Below the pieces are notes generated by a model. That model saw only the letters and a list, made by a program, of their open reading frames with translations, ran no database searches and was not told the DNA's origin. Below are positions 34,941-43,281 of a DNA stretch of 64,000 bases, one piece after another. This stretch comes from an uncultured Flavobacteriales bacterium (GTDB taxonomy: Bacteria; Bacteroidota; Bacteroidia; Flavobacteriales_D; Crocinitomicaceae). The position numbers were made by a program, and so were the translations under genes. Numbering within the stretch: the first letter of the stretch is position 1; every line of letters starts with the position of its first letter. The stretch is taken from positions 62,001 through 126,000 of the forward strand of contig CAJAVU010000021.1 of assembly GCA_903945495.1 (NCBI GenBank), written 5' to 3'.

Positions 34941-35127
34941 ATTAAACTACACAGTTGCTTTTGAAGAATTGCAACAAATTGTGCGTGATATGGAAGACGG
35001 TGAAATCACTGTTGATGAATTGGCCATTAAAGTTAAACGTGCATCCGAATTAATCAAAGTTTGCAAAAACAAACTGACCTCAACCGAAGAAGATGTGAAT
35101 TTGATATTAAAAGAGCTCGAAAACTAA
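34930..35127 (+). CDS. xseB: Exodeoxyribonuclease VII small subunit
   Basis: 65 residues, the usual size. YTVAFEELQQIVRDMEDGEI followed by TVDELAIKVKRASELIKVCK matches the family helical hairpin. It overlaps the end of xseA by 11 bases, giving translational coupling of the two subunits. Confidence 0.93.
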   Translation: MTNELNYTVAFEELQQIVRDMEDGEITVDELAIKVKRASELIKVCKNKLTSTEEDVNLILKELEN

Positions 35128-35144
35128 TAATCTTCAGAAATACC

Positions 35145-35152
35145 TATATTTG
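35145..35152 (+). promoter_or_regulatory. -7 promoter element of the outer-membrane protein gene
   Basis: TATATTTG matches TAnnTTTG exactly, 22 bases before ATG 35175. It lies between xseB and this gene and separates the two transcription units. No clear -33 box. Confidence 0.5.
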
Positions 35153-35174
35153 ATTATTCAAAACGAATAGCATC

Positions 35175-35858
35175 ATGAAAAAAACAATCCTTACCTTAAT
35201 TACATTTTCCATTTGTTCAATCACATTTGCGCAAGACGAAATACCTGTCAAAGAAAACTTAGACCGAACGGGTGACCTTATTATTGAACCAGCTGTTGGT
35301 ATTCCAAATGCAGGAAGTTTCTTGCTAATGTCAGCGAATGTTTTTGATGACATCTACGGAACCAGCGACAAGATTGAAAACACAAGTTTTCCTGTGCAAT
35401 TTGGTGGACGTTTGGAGTACATGGTTTCACATAGAATAGGAATTTCTTTTGAAGGAAACTTTGAGAAATCCGGTTATGATAAACAATATACTAGTACTGT
35501 ATATGACAATAACACTGGCTTTTACAAAGACACAACGTATCACACAATTTATGAAATGCGTAAAACACGTTTATTAGCACGCTTTCAATTCCATCCAGTT
35601 CAAACAGAAAAAGTGGATTTATATGTTGGCGCTGGTTTGGGCATGACACTGGTAAAAGAAACAAATCCTGAAGATCCAATTGATGAATTCGATTCTTTTT
35701 TCTTTCCAATCCTTTTTGTGGATAGAGCAACAGACCCTTTAGCTGCGCGTATCTTTTTCGGTACACGTGTTAATTTCACTCAACACATTGGTATGTTGGT
35801 TGAAGTTGGTATGGGAAGTGGTTCGATTCTTAATTTGGGGATTAACGCTCGATTCTAA
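35175..35858 (+). CDS. Predicted outer-membrane beta-barrel protein
   Basis: 227 residues with a signal peptide (MKKTILTLITFSICSITFAQ). The mature part alternates polar and hydrophobic residues as in a small beta-barrel: DLIIEPAVGIPNAGSFLLMS, VQFGGRLEYMVSHRIGISFE, KTRLLARFQFHP, VDLYVGAGLGMTLVKE, and a last strand GSILNLGINARF ending in phenylalanine, as outer-membrane proteins do. No specific family recognised. Own promoter and terminator. Confidence 0.65.
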   Translation: MKKTILTLITFSICSITFAQDEIPVKENLDRTGDLIIEPAVGIPNAGSFLLMSANVFDDIYGTSDKIENTSFPVQFGGRLEYMVSHRIGISFEGNFEKSGYDKQYTSTVYDNNTGFYKDTTYHTIYEMRKTRLLARFQFHPVQTEKVDLYVGAGLGMTLVKETNPEDPIDEFDSFFFPILFVDRATDPLAARIFFGTRVNFTQHIGMLVEVGMGSGSILNLGINARF

Positions 35859-35877
35859 TTCAAATAACGAAAACTAT

Positions 35878-35904
35878 AAGGTCAGATAAAACTGGCCTTT
35901 TTTT
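35878..35904 (+). terminator. Terminator after the beta-barrel protein gene
   Basis: AAGGTCAG (35878-35885), loop ATAAAA, CTGGCCTT (35892-35899) with one G-U pair, then T to 35904. Confidence 0.8.
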
Positions 35905-35951
35905 GTTTGTGTGCCTTTTGAACGAATTGAACAATAACGTGTAATCATGGT

Positions 35952-38585
35952 ATGAAAAATTTGATTTTCACTCTTTTCTTTATAATAACCTGTGTTGCAC
36001 GCGCCAATTCTATCTATGATACGATTTACCATCCTTTTTATTCAGGTAAACAGCTAATTGAATTACGCTTTCGTTCAACAAGTATTGTCGATAAAGGATT
36101 TGTACAAATTGACCAATCTGCAGCTGGACAAGAAAAACTTCCAAAATACATCATTCGCGATTCAACTGGTAAGATCCTTGCCAAATACAATGATTTGGAT
36201 AACTCACTCACTTCCAAACAACTCCTTTCAAGTGAAGCTTCAAAGTCGCTAGTTAAAGCACATCGCCTAAAAACAAAAAACACTGCTTCATATATCGGAA
36301 TGGATGATTCCGGGTTCAATATTGTTTATCCTGTTTTTTCATGCTTACCGAATGACAATGGTCAGTGTATTTCGAAAAAATTCGGGCTTTTAGATTCATT
36401 GGGGACACTTGTTCTACCGATTGAATTTGACCAAATAACGTGGACTGATTCCGTATTTATTACCAAGAAAAGTGATGCATACTCTCTCTACTCCGATCAG
36501 TTCAAATTATTGTTAAGCGACTATCAACTCATCGAATATTTCAACCAGCAAAAAGACCATTTACTTTTAAAGAAAAACGACGTTTACGGTTTGATTCATC
36601 GCAGCGGGAAATACTTGTTGCCAATGGAGTTTGAAACCATTCGTAATTCCAAATACATGTATGGAAAATATGAATTTCTAAAAGATGGTTTATGGGGATT
36701 CGTTGATTTCGCGTTCACACAGTTTTTAGATCCATTTTCACCATCACCAAATCTTTTTCAGCGCGATGGTTATTTCGCCTACCGCGATGAAAAAGAATTA
36801 TGGACTGTGCTGGATTCTACAGGACGTACTCTTTTACGTTCTTCTATGGAAATGTATCAAGTGATTAATCCAAATCGGTTTTTAGTATTTAAATATACCC
36901 GTGAAAATGGCTATGAACGTCATTTAGTAGATGCATTTGGAAACCTTGTAATCAATGAAACCTATTACGATATTTGGCGCGTTAACAAAACCACATTAAT
37001 TGCTGGTTATGATGCTAGTATTCACGATGCCAGCAATATCAAAAAATCCTATAAATGGATACTGTTGGATCAAAACGGCCAAGCAAAATCTAAAACAGTT
37101 TACAAAAGTCTTATGCCCATCGATGAGCAATTTTTAAGCGCATGGACATTTAAAGGCAAACAAGAAGTGATAGATGAATTCGGAAATGATGTGTTAGGGT
37201 ATTCGGTTGAAGATATCTACAAATATTCCAATGATACGTACAAGATTCGCATCGACGGAAAACATCAGTTCCTGGATTTGCATAATCCAAGTTATATTTC
37301 AAAACGATACGATCAAATTCAATGTATATCGGAGAACAGATTCGGCGTCCAAAAAGATGGCTTGTATGGTTTTATCAATGGAACAACCTTCGAGGAAATT
37401 GTACCCATCAGAGCAGACATGATTACTTGTTTCAAAGATGGAATCGCTTCAATGAAAATTAACAATGAATGGATATTGATTGATTCACTCGGACAAGTTT
37501 ATACAAAAGACCGTTACAAGAACACCAAATTGCTCGACAATGGCTTTGCACAGGTAGAAAAAGATGGTAAATACGGTGTCATTGATGAAAATGGAAAGTA
37601 TGTAGTTCCGATTATGTATGATGAAATGAAATTCATTGTACAACATGCAAACAATTATTTCATTGGAGTAAAAAAGAATGGAAAATATGGAATTATTAAC
37701 CTAAAAAACGAACTCCTTTACCCCTTCATTTTTGAAACATGTGTTGAGCTTTCTGTACATGTAAACATTCCGCAAAATAGACAAAATGGGTTTTATGCTT
37801 TTCTGAGCATTACGAATCGTCGAACAATCGAATATTACTACTTGAATTTTGATCCGAGAAAAGATGAATTAAAAATTCAGGCCAATCCAACCAAAGGATT
37901 TAAAACAGTAAGTACAAATTGCTCAAGTAATCCTTATGGAAAATGTGTTGGAATCGTCAATTGGGACGGTTATACAATCATACCAATGAATTTTGCAAAC
38001 ATTAAAGAACTAAAATACAACACTTTCGAGGTTTATTCAAACAAAGGCGCTGGATTGATGGATACACTTGGGAGAACACTCATTCCTCCTATTTACGCTT
38101 ATATGTATGAACTAGGTCGTGATTCAACACTGCTACAAGTGGGTCGACATTCTGGAACCTGGGGTTTATACACGCGTTCTGGAAAAATGATTGCAGATAC
38201 GATTTATGGTGGTTTTGAAGAACCGATTAACGGATTAATTCCATTCTATGCCAACATGCATTTTCGTGTCCAGGACAATCAATGGGCGCATGACGAAAAG
38301 AAAATTGGGTTTATGGACTTGAATGGCAAGATTGTAATTGAGCCTTTTTACGATCAAATTTATAAGGACTCACCTAAGAAAGGTAACATTCAATTAAAAT
38401 ACGGTAATAACTATTGCACCATTGACTCAAACGGAAAACTTGTGGAAGGTAAATTTGCAACAGAAATAAACAGCGAGCCAAGCTATGATGAAGTTCATGA
38501 TTCTGCCGAACAATATGCCTTGCCTACAAACGATTCCACTAAAAAGGACAAACGCAACAAAAGGAAAAGAGCACGATGGTTGTGA
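35952..38585 (+). CDS. Secreted WG-repeat protein
   Basis: 877 residues with a signal peptide (MKNLIFTLFFIITCVARANS). The body is a long array of WG-type repeats of 40-60 residues with the core G(K/L)(Y/W)G(V/F/L)(I/V)(D/N)..G...(L/V)P..(Y/F)D.(I/M), clear at KFGLLDSLGTLVLPIEFDQI, GKYGVIDENGKYVVPIMYDE, GKYGIINLKNELLYPFIFE and KIGFMDLNGKIVIEPFYDQI. The last 20 residues are strongly basic (KKDKRNKRKRARW). WG repeats form beta-propeller-like or solenoid folds of unknown ligand. The DUF4249 gene starts 39 bases downstream. Confidence 0.78.
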   Translation: MKNLIFTLFFIITCVARANSIYDTIYHPFYSGKQLIELRFRSTSIVDKGFVQIDQSAAGQEKLPKYIIRDSTGKILAKYNDLDNSLTSKQLLSSEASKSLVKAHRLKTKNTASYIGMDDSGFNIVYPVFSCLPNDNGQCISKKFGLLDSLGTLVLPIEFDQITWTDSVFITKKSDAYSLYSDQFKLLLSDYQLIEYFNQQKDHLLLKKNDVYGLIHRSGKYLLPMEFETIRNSKYMYGKYEFLKDGLWGFVDFAFTQFLDPFSPSPNLFQRDGYFAYRDEKELWTVLDSTGRTLLRSSMEMYQVINPNRFLVFKYTRENGYERHLVDAFGNLVINETYYDIWRVNKTTLIAGYDASIHDASNIKKSYKWILLDQNGQAKSKTVYKSLMPIDEQFLSAWTFKGKQEVIDEFGNDVLGYSVEDIYKYSNDTYKIRIDGKHQFLDLHNPSYISKRYDQIQCISENRFGVQKDGLYGFINGTTFEEIVPIRADMITCFKDGIASMKINNEWILIDSLGQVYTKDRYKNTKLLDNGFAQVEKDGKYGVIDENGKYVVPIMYDEMKFIVQHANNYFIGVKKNGKYGIINLKNELLYPFIFETCVELSVHVNIPQNRQNGFYAFLSITNRRTIEYYYLNFDPRKDELKIQANPTKGFKTVSTNCSSNPYGKCVGIVNWDGYTIIPMNFANIKELKYNTFEVYSNKGAGLMDTLGRTLIPPIYAYMYELGRDSTLLQVGRHSGTWGLYTRSGKMIADTIYGGFEEPINGLIPFYANMHFRVQDNQWAHDEKKIGFMDLNGKIVIEPFYDQIYKDSPKKGNIQLKYGNNYCTIDSNGKLVEGKFATEINSEPSYDEVHDSAEQYALPTNDSTKKDKRNKRKRARWL

Positions 38586-38624
38586 TCTGTGTGAAAATTG
38601 GATTATTTTTATCAAAAGTTTCAA

Positions 38625-39566
38625 TTGAAAAAAACAATTCTAGTTGTTGTTCTCCTAATGCTCTTTGCTTCATGCACGAAGGAAGTAAAAGTTGAAATTC
38701 CTGGTTACGCTGAGCAACTCGTTGTTGACGGAAGAATTGAAACAGGAGGTTTCCCGATTGTCTTATTATCCAAATCACAAAATGTATATGCTCCCACAGA
38801 TTTAGAAGCGTATATCAATTCGTTCATTTCGGATGCACAAATTACAGTTAGCAATGGTTCTCAAACTATAAGTTTAAGCTTAAATCCTGCAAGTTCATTG
38901 CCATTAGCAAGTCAAAAAACAATTGCTGAAATGCTAAAGTTGAATTTAAATGAACTTCAACTGCTACCCATTCAGGTTTATTCTTCAACCGATCCAATAC
39001 TAATTGGTGAAGTTGGGAAAACCTATACTTTACAAATAGATTATAACGGAAAAAGCTATTCAGGTTCAACTAGTTTATTGACCCCAGTGGCGTTGAATAA
39101 TTTGTACTGGAAACCAGATGCATCAAATGCAGAATATGGCTATTCATGGGCAAATTTAACCGATCCAGCAAATGAATACAATGGTTATAAATGGGAAGCT
39201 AAACGTATAAACTTAACTTCGTCTGGAGAATATTTAGATGACTTATACAAGCGCGCAGGATATTTCGAAGACCAGTATTTTAATGGTTTAACATTCGAAT
39301 TTTCAGTTGAAAATCCATTGAAACGAAAAGATTCTACTCATTTAGAGGCCTATAAACGTTATTATCGCCTGGGGGATACCGTTGTTATTAAACTTTCGCG
39401 ATTGGATCAAGCTGTATTTGATTTTTTTGATAAAAAATCTTCCCAATTGGAAAATGGAGGAAATCCTTTTGCTACTCCAGTGAACATACCATCGAATATA
39501 CCAGGGGTTTTAGGAATTTGGGCCGGAATTTCGCCTTGGTATGACACCTTGGCTTGTCAACCTTAA
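38625..39566 (+). CDS. DUF4249 family lipoprotein
   Basis: 313 residues from TTG 38625; the earlier TTG at 38598 would place nine residues ahead of the signal. MKKTILVVVLLMLFASCTK is a lipoprotein signal. The mature start, EIPGYAEQLVVDGRIETGGF followed by PIVLLSKSQN, is the DUF4249 hallmark, followed by Ig-like beta strands with TYTLQIDYNGKSYSGST. DUF4249 proteins are commonly encoded next to TonB-dependent receptors; here none is adjacent. The gene ends two bases from the convergent SCO gene. Confidence 0.78.
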   Translation: MKKTILVVVLLMLFASCTKEVKVEIPGYAEQLVVDGRIETGGFPIVLLSKSQNVYAPTDLEAYINSFISDAQITVSNGSQTISLSLNPASSLPLASQKTIAEMLKLNLNELQLLPIQVYSSTDPILIGEVGKTYTLQIDYNGKSYSGSTSLLTPVALNNLYWKPDASNAEYGYSWANLTDPANEYNGYKWEAKRINLTSSGEYLDDLYKRAGYFEDQYFNGLTFEFSVENPLKRKDSTHLEAYKRYYRLGDTVVIKLSRLDQAVFDFFDKKSSQLENGGNPFATPVNIPSNIPGVLGIWAGISPWYDTLACQP

Positions 39567-39568
39567 GT

Positions 39569-40234
39569 TTATTCTTCTTTTAGCAATAACTCCATATCGT
39601 GCATCATTTTATCGACATCTTTTGGATTGGTGCCATCATAATAACCACGAATTCTCATCAATTTATCTACAAGAACAAAGTTATTCGTGTGAATAAAATC
39701 ACTTCCAACATCTCCTTGATTTTCAGCCTCCGTTGGCTTTAATGTAAAGAAGGAAGTACGCGCCAATTCATAAATATCATCTCGTTTTCCTGTTAAGAAA
39801 TTCCACTGATTTCCTTTCGAATTGTGCGCATCTGCATAGCGCTTCAATTGTTCAACAGTGTCCGTTTCTGGATCCACACTAAAACTCAATATTTTAACAT
39901 CGTTATTCTTTCTGAATTTCTCATGAACTCGTTGCATTTGAGCATTCATGCGCGGGCAAATCGTTTTACAAGTAGTAAAAAAGTACTCAACAACATACAC
40001 TTTACCGCGAACATCTTCTTGCGTAATCGTTTTATTGTTCTGATTTTTAAAGGAAAATTTTCCAATTGTGTGACCATATCCAACTCGTAACAATTCAGGA
40101 TCGACCATGTCTTCCGGCACATCAATCGGATTGATAATTGGCAAAGCTTCGGTTTCAGGTTTTGGACGTGTCATAAAATACGTGAACGTCACACCTGCAA
40201 TTGAAAATAAAACAAGAAATATAATACGATTCAT
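39569..40234 (-). CDS. SCO1/SenC-family copper chaperone/thiol protein
   Basis: 221 residues with an N-terminal membrane anchor (about 3-20) and a thioredoxin fold. The copper-binding set is complete: C89 and C93 in FFTTCKTICP and H182 in DFIHTNNF. SCO proteins deliver copper to the CuA site of cytochrome oxidase or act as thiol reductases. A TAATTTTG box (40246-40239) ends only four bases before ATG 40234, so the transcript may be leaderless. Confidence 0.9.
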   Translation of the reverse strand: MNRIIFLVLFSIAGVTFTYFMTRPKPETEALPIINPIDVPEDMVDPELLRVGYGHTIGKFSFKNQNNKTITQEDVRGKVYVVEYFFTTCKTICPRMNAQMQRVHEKFRKNNDVKILSFSVDPETDTVEQLKRYADAHNSKGNQWNFLTGKRDDIYELARTSFFTLKPTEAENQGDVGSDFIHTNNFVLVDKLMRIRGYYDGTNPKDVDKMMHDMELLLKEE

Positions 40235-40238
40235 GCAA

Positions 40239-40246
40239 CAAAATTA
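40239..40246 (-). promoter_or_regulatory. -7 promoter element very close to the SCO gene start
   Basis: TAATTTTG on the minus strand, an exact -7 match, with a TTG 19 bases upstream as the -33 box. It is only four bases from the ATG, against 17-33 bases for the other promoters in this window. Confidence 0.45.
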
Positions 40247-40311
40247 CGGAATGCACCTCTTCAAACAATGAGATAGGTCAGTATTTTAAAAATACTTACA
40301 CAATTTTAGTC

Positions 40312-41529
40312 CTAACTAGTTTTCGGTTTCGAATTATTGAATTTCCGTTTGAAAGGCTTTTTCTTTCCTGGTTTTGCTTGAACGATGTATTCTGGTCCAG
40401 CGCCTAATTCATCTGGTAAAGCCACTTGCGGAATTTCAGCTTCAATCAATCGTTGAATTTGTGCCAATTTACGCATGTCTTTTTCATTCACCAAGGTAAT
40501 TGCTTCACCTTTTGTATTTGCGCGCGCTGTTCTTCCAACACGATGAACGTAATCTTCTGCATCGAATGGAGTATCGTAATTGATCACCAAATTTATTTCC
40601 TTGATGTCAATTCCGCGACTCATTACATCCGTTGCAACAATGATTCGAATGCGTTTTGAGCGAAATCCACGCAAAATTTCTTCACGTTGTTCTTGATCTA
40701 AATTCGAAGAAACACCTTGAGAAGGAAATCCATTTTTACGCAAAGCATGCACAATTTCGTTCACTTTACTTTTCGATGAAGTAAAAATGATAATACTTGT
40801 ATATTCAGTTCGTTCCTTTAAAATATCCTTGATTAAAGGAATTTTTTGATTATCATACGTTAGATAAACCAACTGCTTCACTCCAGCTGCTGGTTTCGAA
40901 ATAGACAAGGTAATTTCTTCAGGATCCTTCAAAATTTTCTTTGCCAATTCTCTAATCTTTGTTGGCATTGTTGCACTGAACATGAGCGTTTGACGTTCTT
41001 TTGGCAATTTAGAAATAATCGTAACCAAATCATCTGCAAAACCCATATCGAGCATCTTATCCGCCTCGTCCAAAACCAAGTGTTTCACCTTAGAAAAATC
41101 AACATATCCTTGCTGAATATGCGATAATAATTTTCCAGGAGTGGCTACAATAATGTCCATTCCTTCGGTTAATGCTTCTTTTTGTTCATCCCAATCTTTT
41201 CCACTTCCTCCACCATAAATTGCTTTGGAACCAACTGAAACAAAATACGATAAACCTTGAATTTCTTGTTCAATTTGAATCGCTAATTCTCTCGTTGGAA
41301 CAATGATTAAGGTATCAATTGAAAGATCTTCTTTTCCGGTTAATTTATTAAGAATCGGGAGAATAAATGCTGCAGTTTTACCTGTGCCAGTTTGAGCACA
41401 CGCAATCAAATCTTTATTTTCAAGTACTTTGGGTATTGCTAATTGTTGAATGGGCGTTGCTGTTACAAATCCCATGTGCGAAATGGCTTCTAACAATTGC
41501 TCATTGAGGGCTAACTCTGTGAATTTCAT
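40312..41529 (-). CDS. DEAD-box RNA helicase
   Basis: 405 residues from ATG 41529 (MKFTELALNEQLLEAISHMG); an in-frame start at 41559 would lie inside a terminator hairpin. All helicase motifs are present: Q motif FVTATPIQQLAIP, AQTGTGKTAAF, PTRELAIQIEQE, VLDEADKMLDMGF, MFSATMP, IIFTSSKSKVNEI, TDVMSRGIDI and HRVGRTARA. The tail is basic (KPGKKKPFKRKF). Family members remodel structured RNA in ribosome assembly or cold adaptation (RhlE/DeaD branch). Confidence 0.93.
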   Translation of the reverse strand: MKFTELALNEQLLEAISHMGFVTATPIQQLAIPKVLENKDLIACAQTGTGKTAAFILPILNKLTGKEDLSIDTLIIVPTRELAIQIEQEIQGLSYFVSVGSKAIYGGGSGKDWDEQKEALTEGMDIIVATPGKLLSHIQQGYVDFSKVKHLVLDEADKMLDMGFADDLVTIISKLPKERQTLMFSATMPTKIRELAKKILKDPEEITLSISKPAAGVKQLVYLTYDNQKIPLIKDILKERTEYTSIIIFTSSKSKVNEIVHALRKNGFPSQGVSSNLDQEQREEILRGFRSKRIRIIVATDVMSRGIDIKEINLVINYDTPFDAEDYVHRVGRTARANTKGEAITLVNEKDMRKLAQIQRLIEAEIPQVALPDELGAGPEYIVQAKPGKKKPFKRKFNNSKPKTS

Positions 41530-41543
41530 ATTGGCTAAGATAC

Positions 41544-41569
41544 AAAAAAAGGCGAGCACTGCCCGCCTT
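41544..41569 (-). terminator. Terminator between the small basic peptide gene and the DEAD helicase
   Basis: Read on the minus strand: AAGGCGGGC, triloop AGT, GCTCGCCTT, then seven T (41550-41544). The 9-bp stem starts 23 bases after the stop of the small gene. The helicase ATG is only 15 bases past the T run, so helicase expression depends on read-through or a promoter inside the hairpin. Confidence 0.75.
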
Positions 41570-41591
41570 CCATTGAATGAGATTATTTTAC

Positions 41592-41795
41592 TTAACCAGC
41601 ATAACTTCTTCTTGCCCAGTTATGACAAGCTTTTCTGCGTTTTCTGTTTTTGCGTTTGTGACGACGTTGTTTCTTTTTATCGATGTGAAAAGAAGAAACA
41701 GTTTCAGTGGAACTTGCTGGAGAAACAGTCACTGAATCATTAGCACTAATCGACAATGTCGAAAACACTAATAAGAAAGAAAGGAGAAATTTCAT
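41592..41795 (-). CDS. Small exported basic peptide
   Basis: 67 residues from ATG 41795: a signal peptide (MKFLLSFLLVFSTLSISA), about 25 Ser/Thr/Val-rich residues, then an extremely basic stretch (KKKQRRHKRKNRKRRKA) and a short end HNWARRSYAG. No family recognised. It has a good promoter and its own terminator, which supports a real gene despite its size. Confidence 0.6.
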   Translation of the reverse strand: MKFLLSFLLVFSTLSISANDSVTVSPASSTETVSSFHIDKKKQRRHKRKNRKRRKACHNWARRSYAG

Positions 41796-41819
41796 TTTAG
41801 AGTGATTAAAATTAGACTG

Positions 41820-41850
41820 CAAAACTATGACTTTCAGAACGTTTATGCAA
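41820..41850 (-). promoter_or_regulatory. Promoter of the small basic peptide gene
   Basis: TTG (41850-41848), a 20-base spacer and TAGTTTTG (41827-41820) on the minus strand; the -7 box is 24 bases before ATG 41795. Confidence 0.6.
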
Positions 41851-41960
41851 CATTCGGTTACACAATCTTGTTAATACTCGAACGTTGAAAAATGTTAAAT
41901 CGTATAAACACAATTTATTTTTCGTTTTTCAGTTGAATTATTTAATGAACTTTGTACCGC

Positions 41961-42584
41961 ATGAATAGCATTCTAAATAATATCTACAATTCAATTCTAC
42001 AAACGAGTATTTGGGAATGGCTTGCTGTGGTAAGTAGTTTATTATATGTTATTTTAATCACCTACAAAGTGCTTGCAGCGTGGATTTTTGCAGCGCTAAG
42101 TTCTGTTTTGTACATTTATTTATGCTATAGCAATCGTTTGTACCTTGAATCCATTTTACAAGTATTTTACTTTGGAATGGCAATTTATGGTTGGTTCATG
42201 TGGACTTCCGACGATGACACCAAGGATGTTACGGTGATACAATGGCCACTCAAATACCATATTTACAACATCTTGATTAGTGGAGCGTTGATGCTGCTTT
42301 TTGGCTATATATTTGACCAATATTCAAATCAAGCAAATCCGTATCTTGATGCTTTTACAACAATCTTTAGTTTAATGGCAACTTTTATGGTGGCTAAAAA
42401 AGTGCTCGAAAACTGGATTTATTGGATTATCATTGACGCATTTTCTGTGTATTTATTCGCATCACGAGGATTATACATGACATCTGTATTGTTCATTCTA
42501 TATACCCTTATTGCCATCTTTGGCTATTTTTCTTGGAAGAGACAATTCAATTTGGACAAAACGCTAATTGATAATTTGCCATGA
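41961..42584 (+). CDS. pnuC: PnuC-family vitamin transporter (possibly thiamine, PnuT-like)
   Basis: 207 residues, seven or so membrane helices. ATG 41961 is preferred to a TTG nine bases upstream. The PnuC pattern is visible: WEWLAVVSSLLYVILITYKV, then LAAWIFAALSSVLYIYLCYS near the N terminus, FGMAIYGWFMW, and WIYWIIIDAFSVYLFASRGL near the C terminus. PnuC proteins carry nicotinamide riboside, but Bacteroidota paralogues beside thiamine-regulated receptors carry thiamine. The nearby TPP riboswitch and TonB receptor favour thiamine here. It overlaps the downstream kinase gene by four bases (ATGA). Confidence 0.85.
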   Translation: MNSILNNIYNSILQTSIWEWLAVVSSLLYVILITYKVLAAWIFAALSSVLYIYLCYSNRLYLESILQVFYFGMAIYGWFMWTSDDDTKDVTVIQWPLKYHIYNILISGALMLLFGYIFDQYSNQANPYLDAFTTIFSLMATFMVAKKVLENWIYWIIIDAFSVYLFASRGLYMTSVLFILYTLIAIFGYFSWKRQFNLDKTLIDNLP

Positions 42585-43087
42585 AACGATTTGCTATCAC
42601 AGGTCCAGAATCTTCTGGTAAATCAACGTTAACCAATGTGCTAGCTGATTATTATCAAACATCTTGGAGTCCTGAATTTGCACGTGAATATTTAGAAACG
42701 AGAAATGGCATATATTCTCAAGTTGATATCGATGAAATTGCAAAAGGGCAACTAGCACTTTGGAAAGAATCTAGCAATGAAAAGTTGTTTTTTTGCGACA
42801 CAGAGATGCTTGTTCTAAAAATTTGGTCTGAATTCAAGTACGGGAATTGCAGTAGTTTCATCGAAAATGCCTTTCAAGATCAACAATTTGATCACTATTT
42901 TTTGTGCCGCCCTGATATTCCGTGGGAAGAAGATCCTTTGCGCGAACATCCAGAACAACGTCAACAGTTGTTTGATTTATACCACAAGTCATTGATTGAA
43001 AATAACTTACCCTTTACGATCGTTGAAGGAGATTTACCCAATCGTCTTAGCATTTGTAAAAACGTACTTGAAAAAAATCACTTTTAA
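42581..43087 (+). CDS. NadR-like P-loop ATPase/kinase
   Basis: 168 residues, the AAA_28/NadR C-terminal kinase fold. Walker A GPESSGKST is at residues 8-16, followed by SPEFAREYLETRNG and FFCDTEMLVLKIWSE as in ribosylnicotinamide kinases, and CRPDIPWEEDPLREHP in the lid. It is translationally coupled to pnuC, where it would trap the imported vitamin by phosphorylation: nicotinamide riboside or, as the context suggests, thiamine. Substrate not determinable from sequence. Confidence 0.82.
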   Translation: MKRFAITGPESSGKSTLTNVLADYYQTSWSPEFAREYLETRNGIYSQVDIDEIAKGQLALWKESSNEKLFFCDTEMLVLKIWSEFKYGNCSSFIENAFQDQQFDHYFLCRPDIPWEEDPLREHPEQRQQLFDLYHKSLIENNLPFTIVEGDLPNRLSICKNVLEKNHF

Positions 43088-43111
43088 TTCATTTCATACA
43101 AATTTCCTGTA

Positions 43112-43119
43112 TAACTTTG
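43112..43119 (+). promoter_or_regulatory. -7 promoter element of the TPP riboswitch transcript
   Basis: TAACTTTG matches TAnnTTTG exactly and sits four bases before the riboswitch P1 helix, so transcription should start at the edge of the aptamer. Confidence 0.55.
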
Positions 43120-43122
43120 TCC

Positions 43123-43207
43123 CATCTCTAAGGGGTGCCACGATGAATTTCGGGGCTGAGATTATACCCATTGAACCTGTCAGGATAATGCCTGCGTAGG
43201 GAAGATG
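43123..43207 (+). ncRNA. TPP (THI-box) riboswitch
   Basis: The conserved core is nearly complete: AGGGGTGCC, GGGGCTGAGATTATACCC, TTGAACCTGTCAGGATAATG and CCTGCGTAGGGAAG. P1 is closed by CATCT (43123-43127) with AGATG (43203-43207). It precedes the TonB-dependent receptor by 74 bases and should lower its expression when thiamine pyrophosphate is abundant. A hairpin GCTAATT/AATTAGC (43226-43253) and a CCCCTT segment that could pair with the aptamer's AAGGGG lie in the expression platform. Confidence 0.93.
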
Positions 43208-43281
43208 ATACATTATTTATTAATTGCTAATTATTCATATTCAGAGAATTAGCCCCTTGTTCTTGTTAAATTTTTTTTAAA

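Noticed and set aside
43226-43278. Hairpin plus T8 run after the TPP riboswitch as a classical terminator
   Set aside because: The gap of 17 bases between stem and T run is too long for intrinsic termination; kept only as a possible expression platform.
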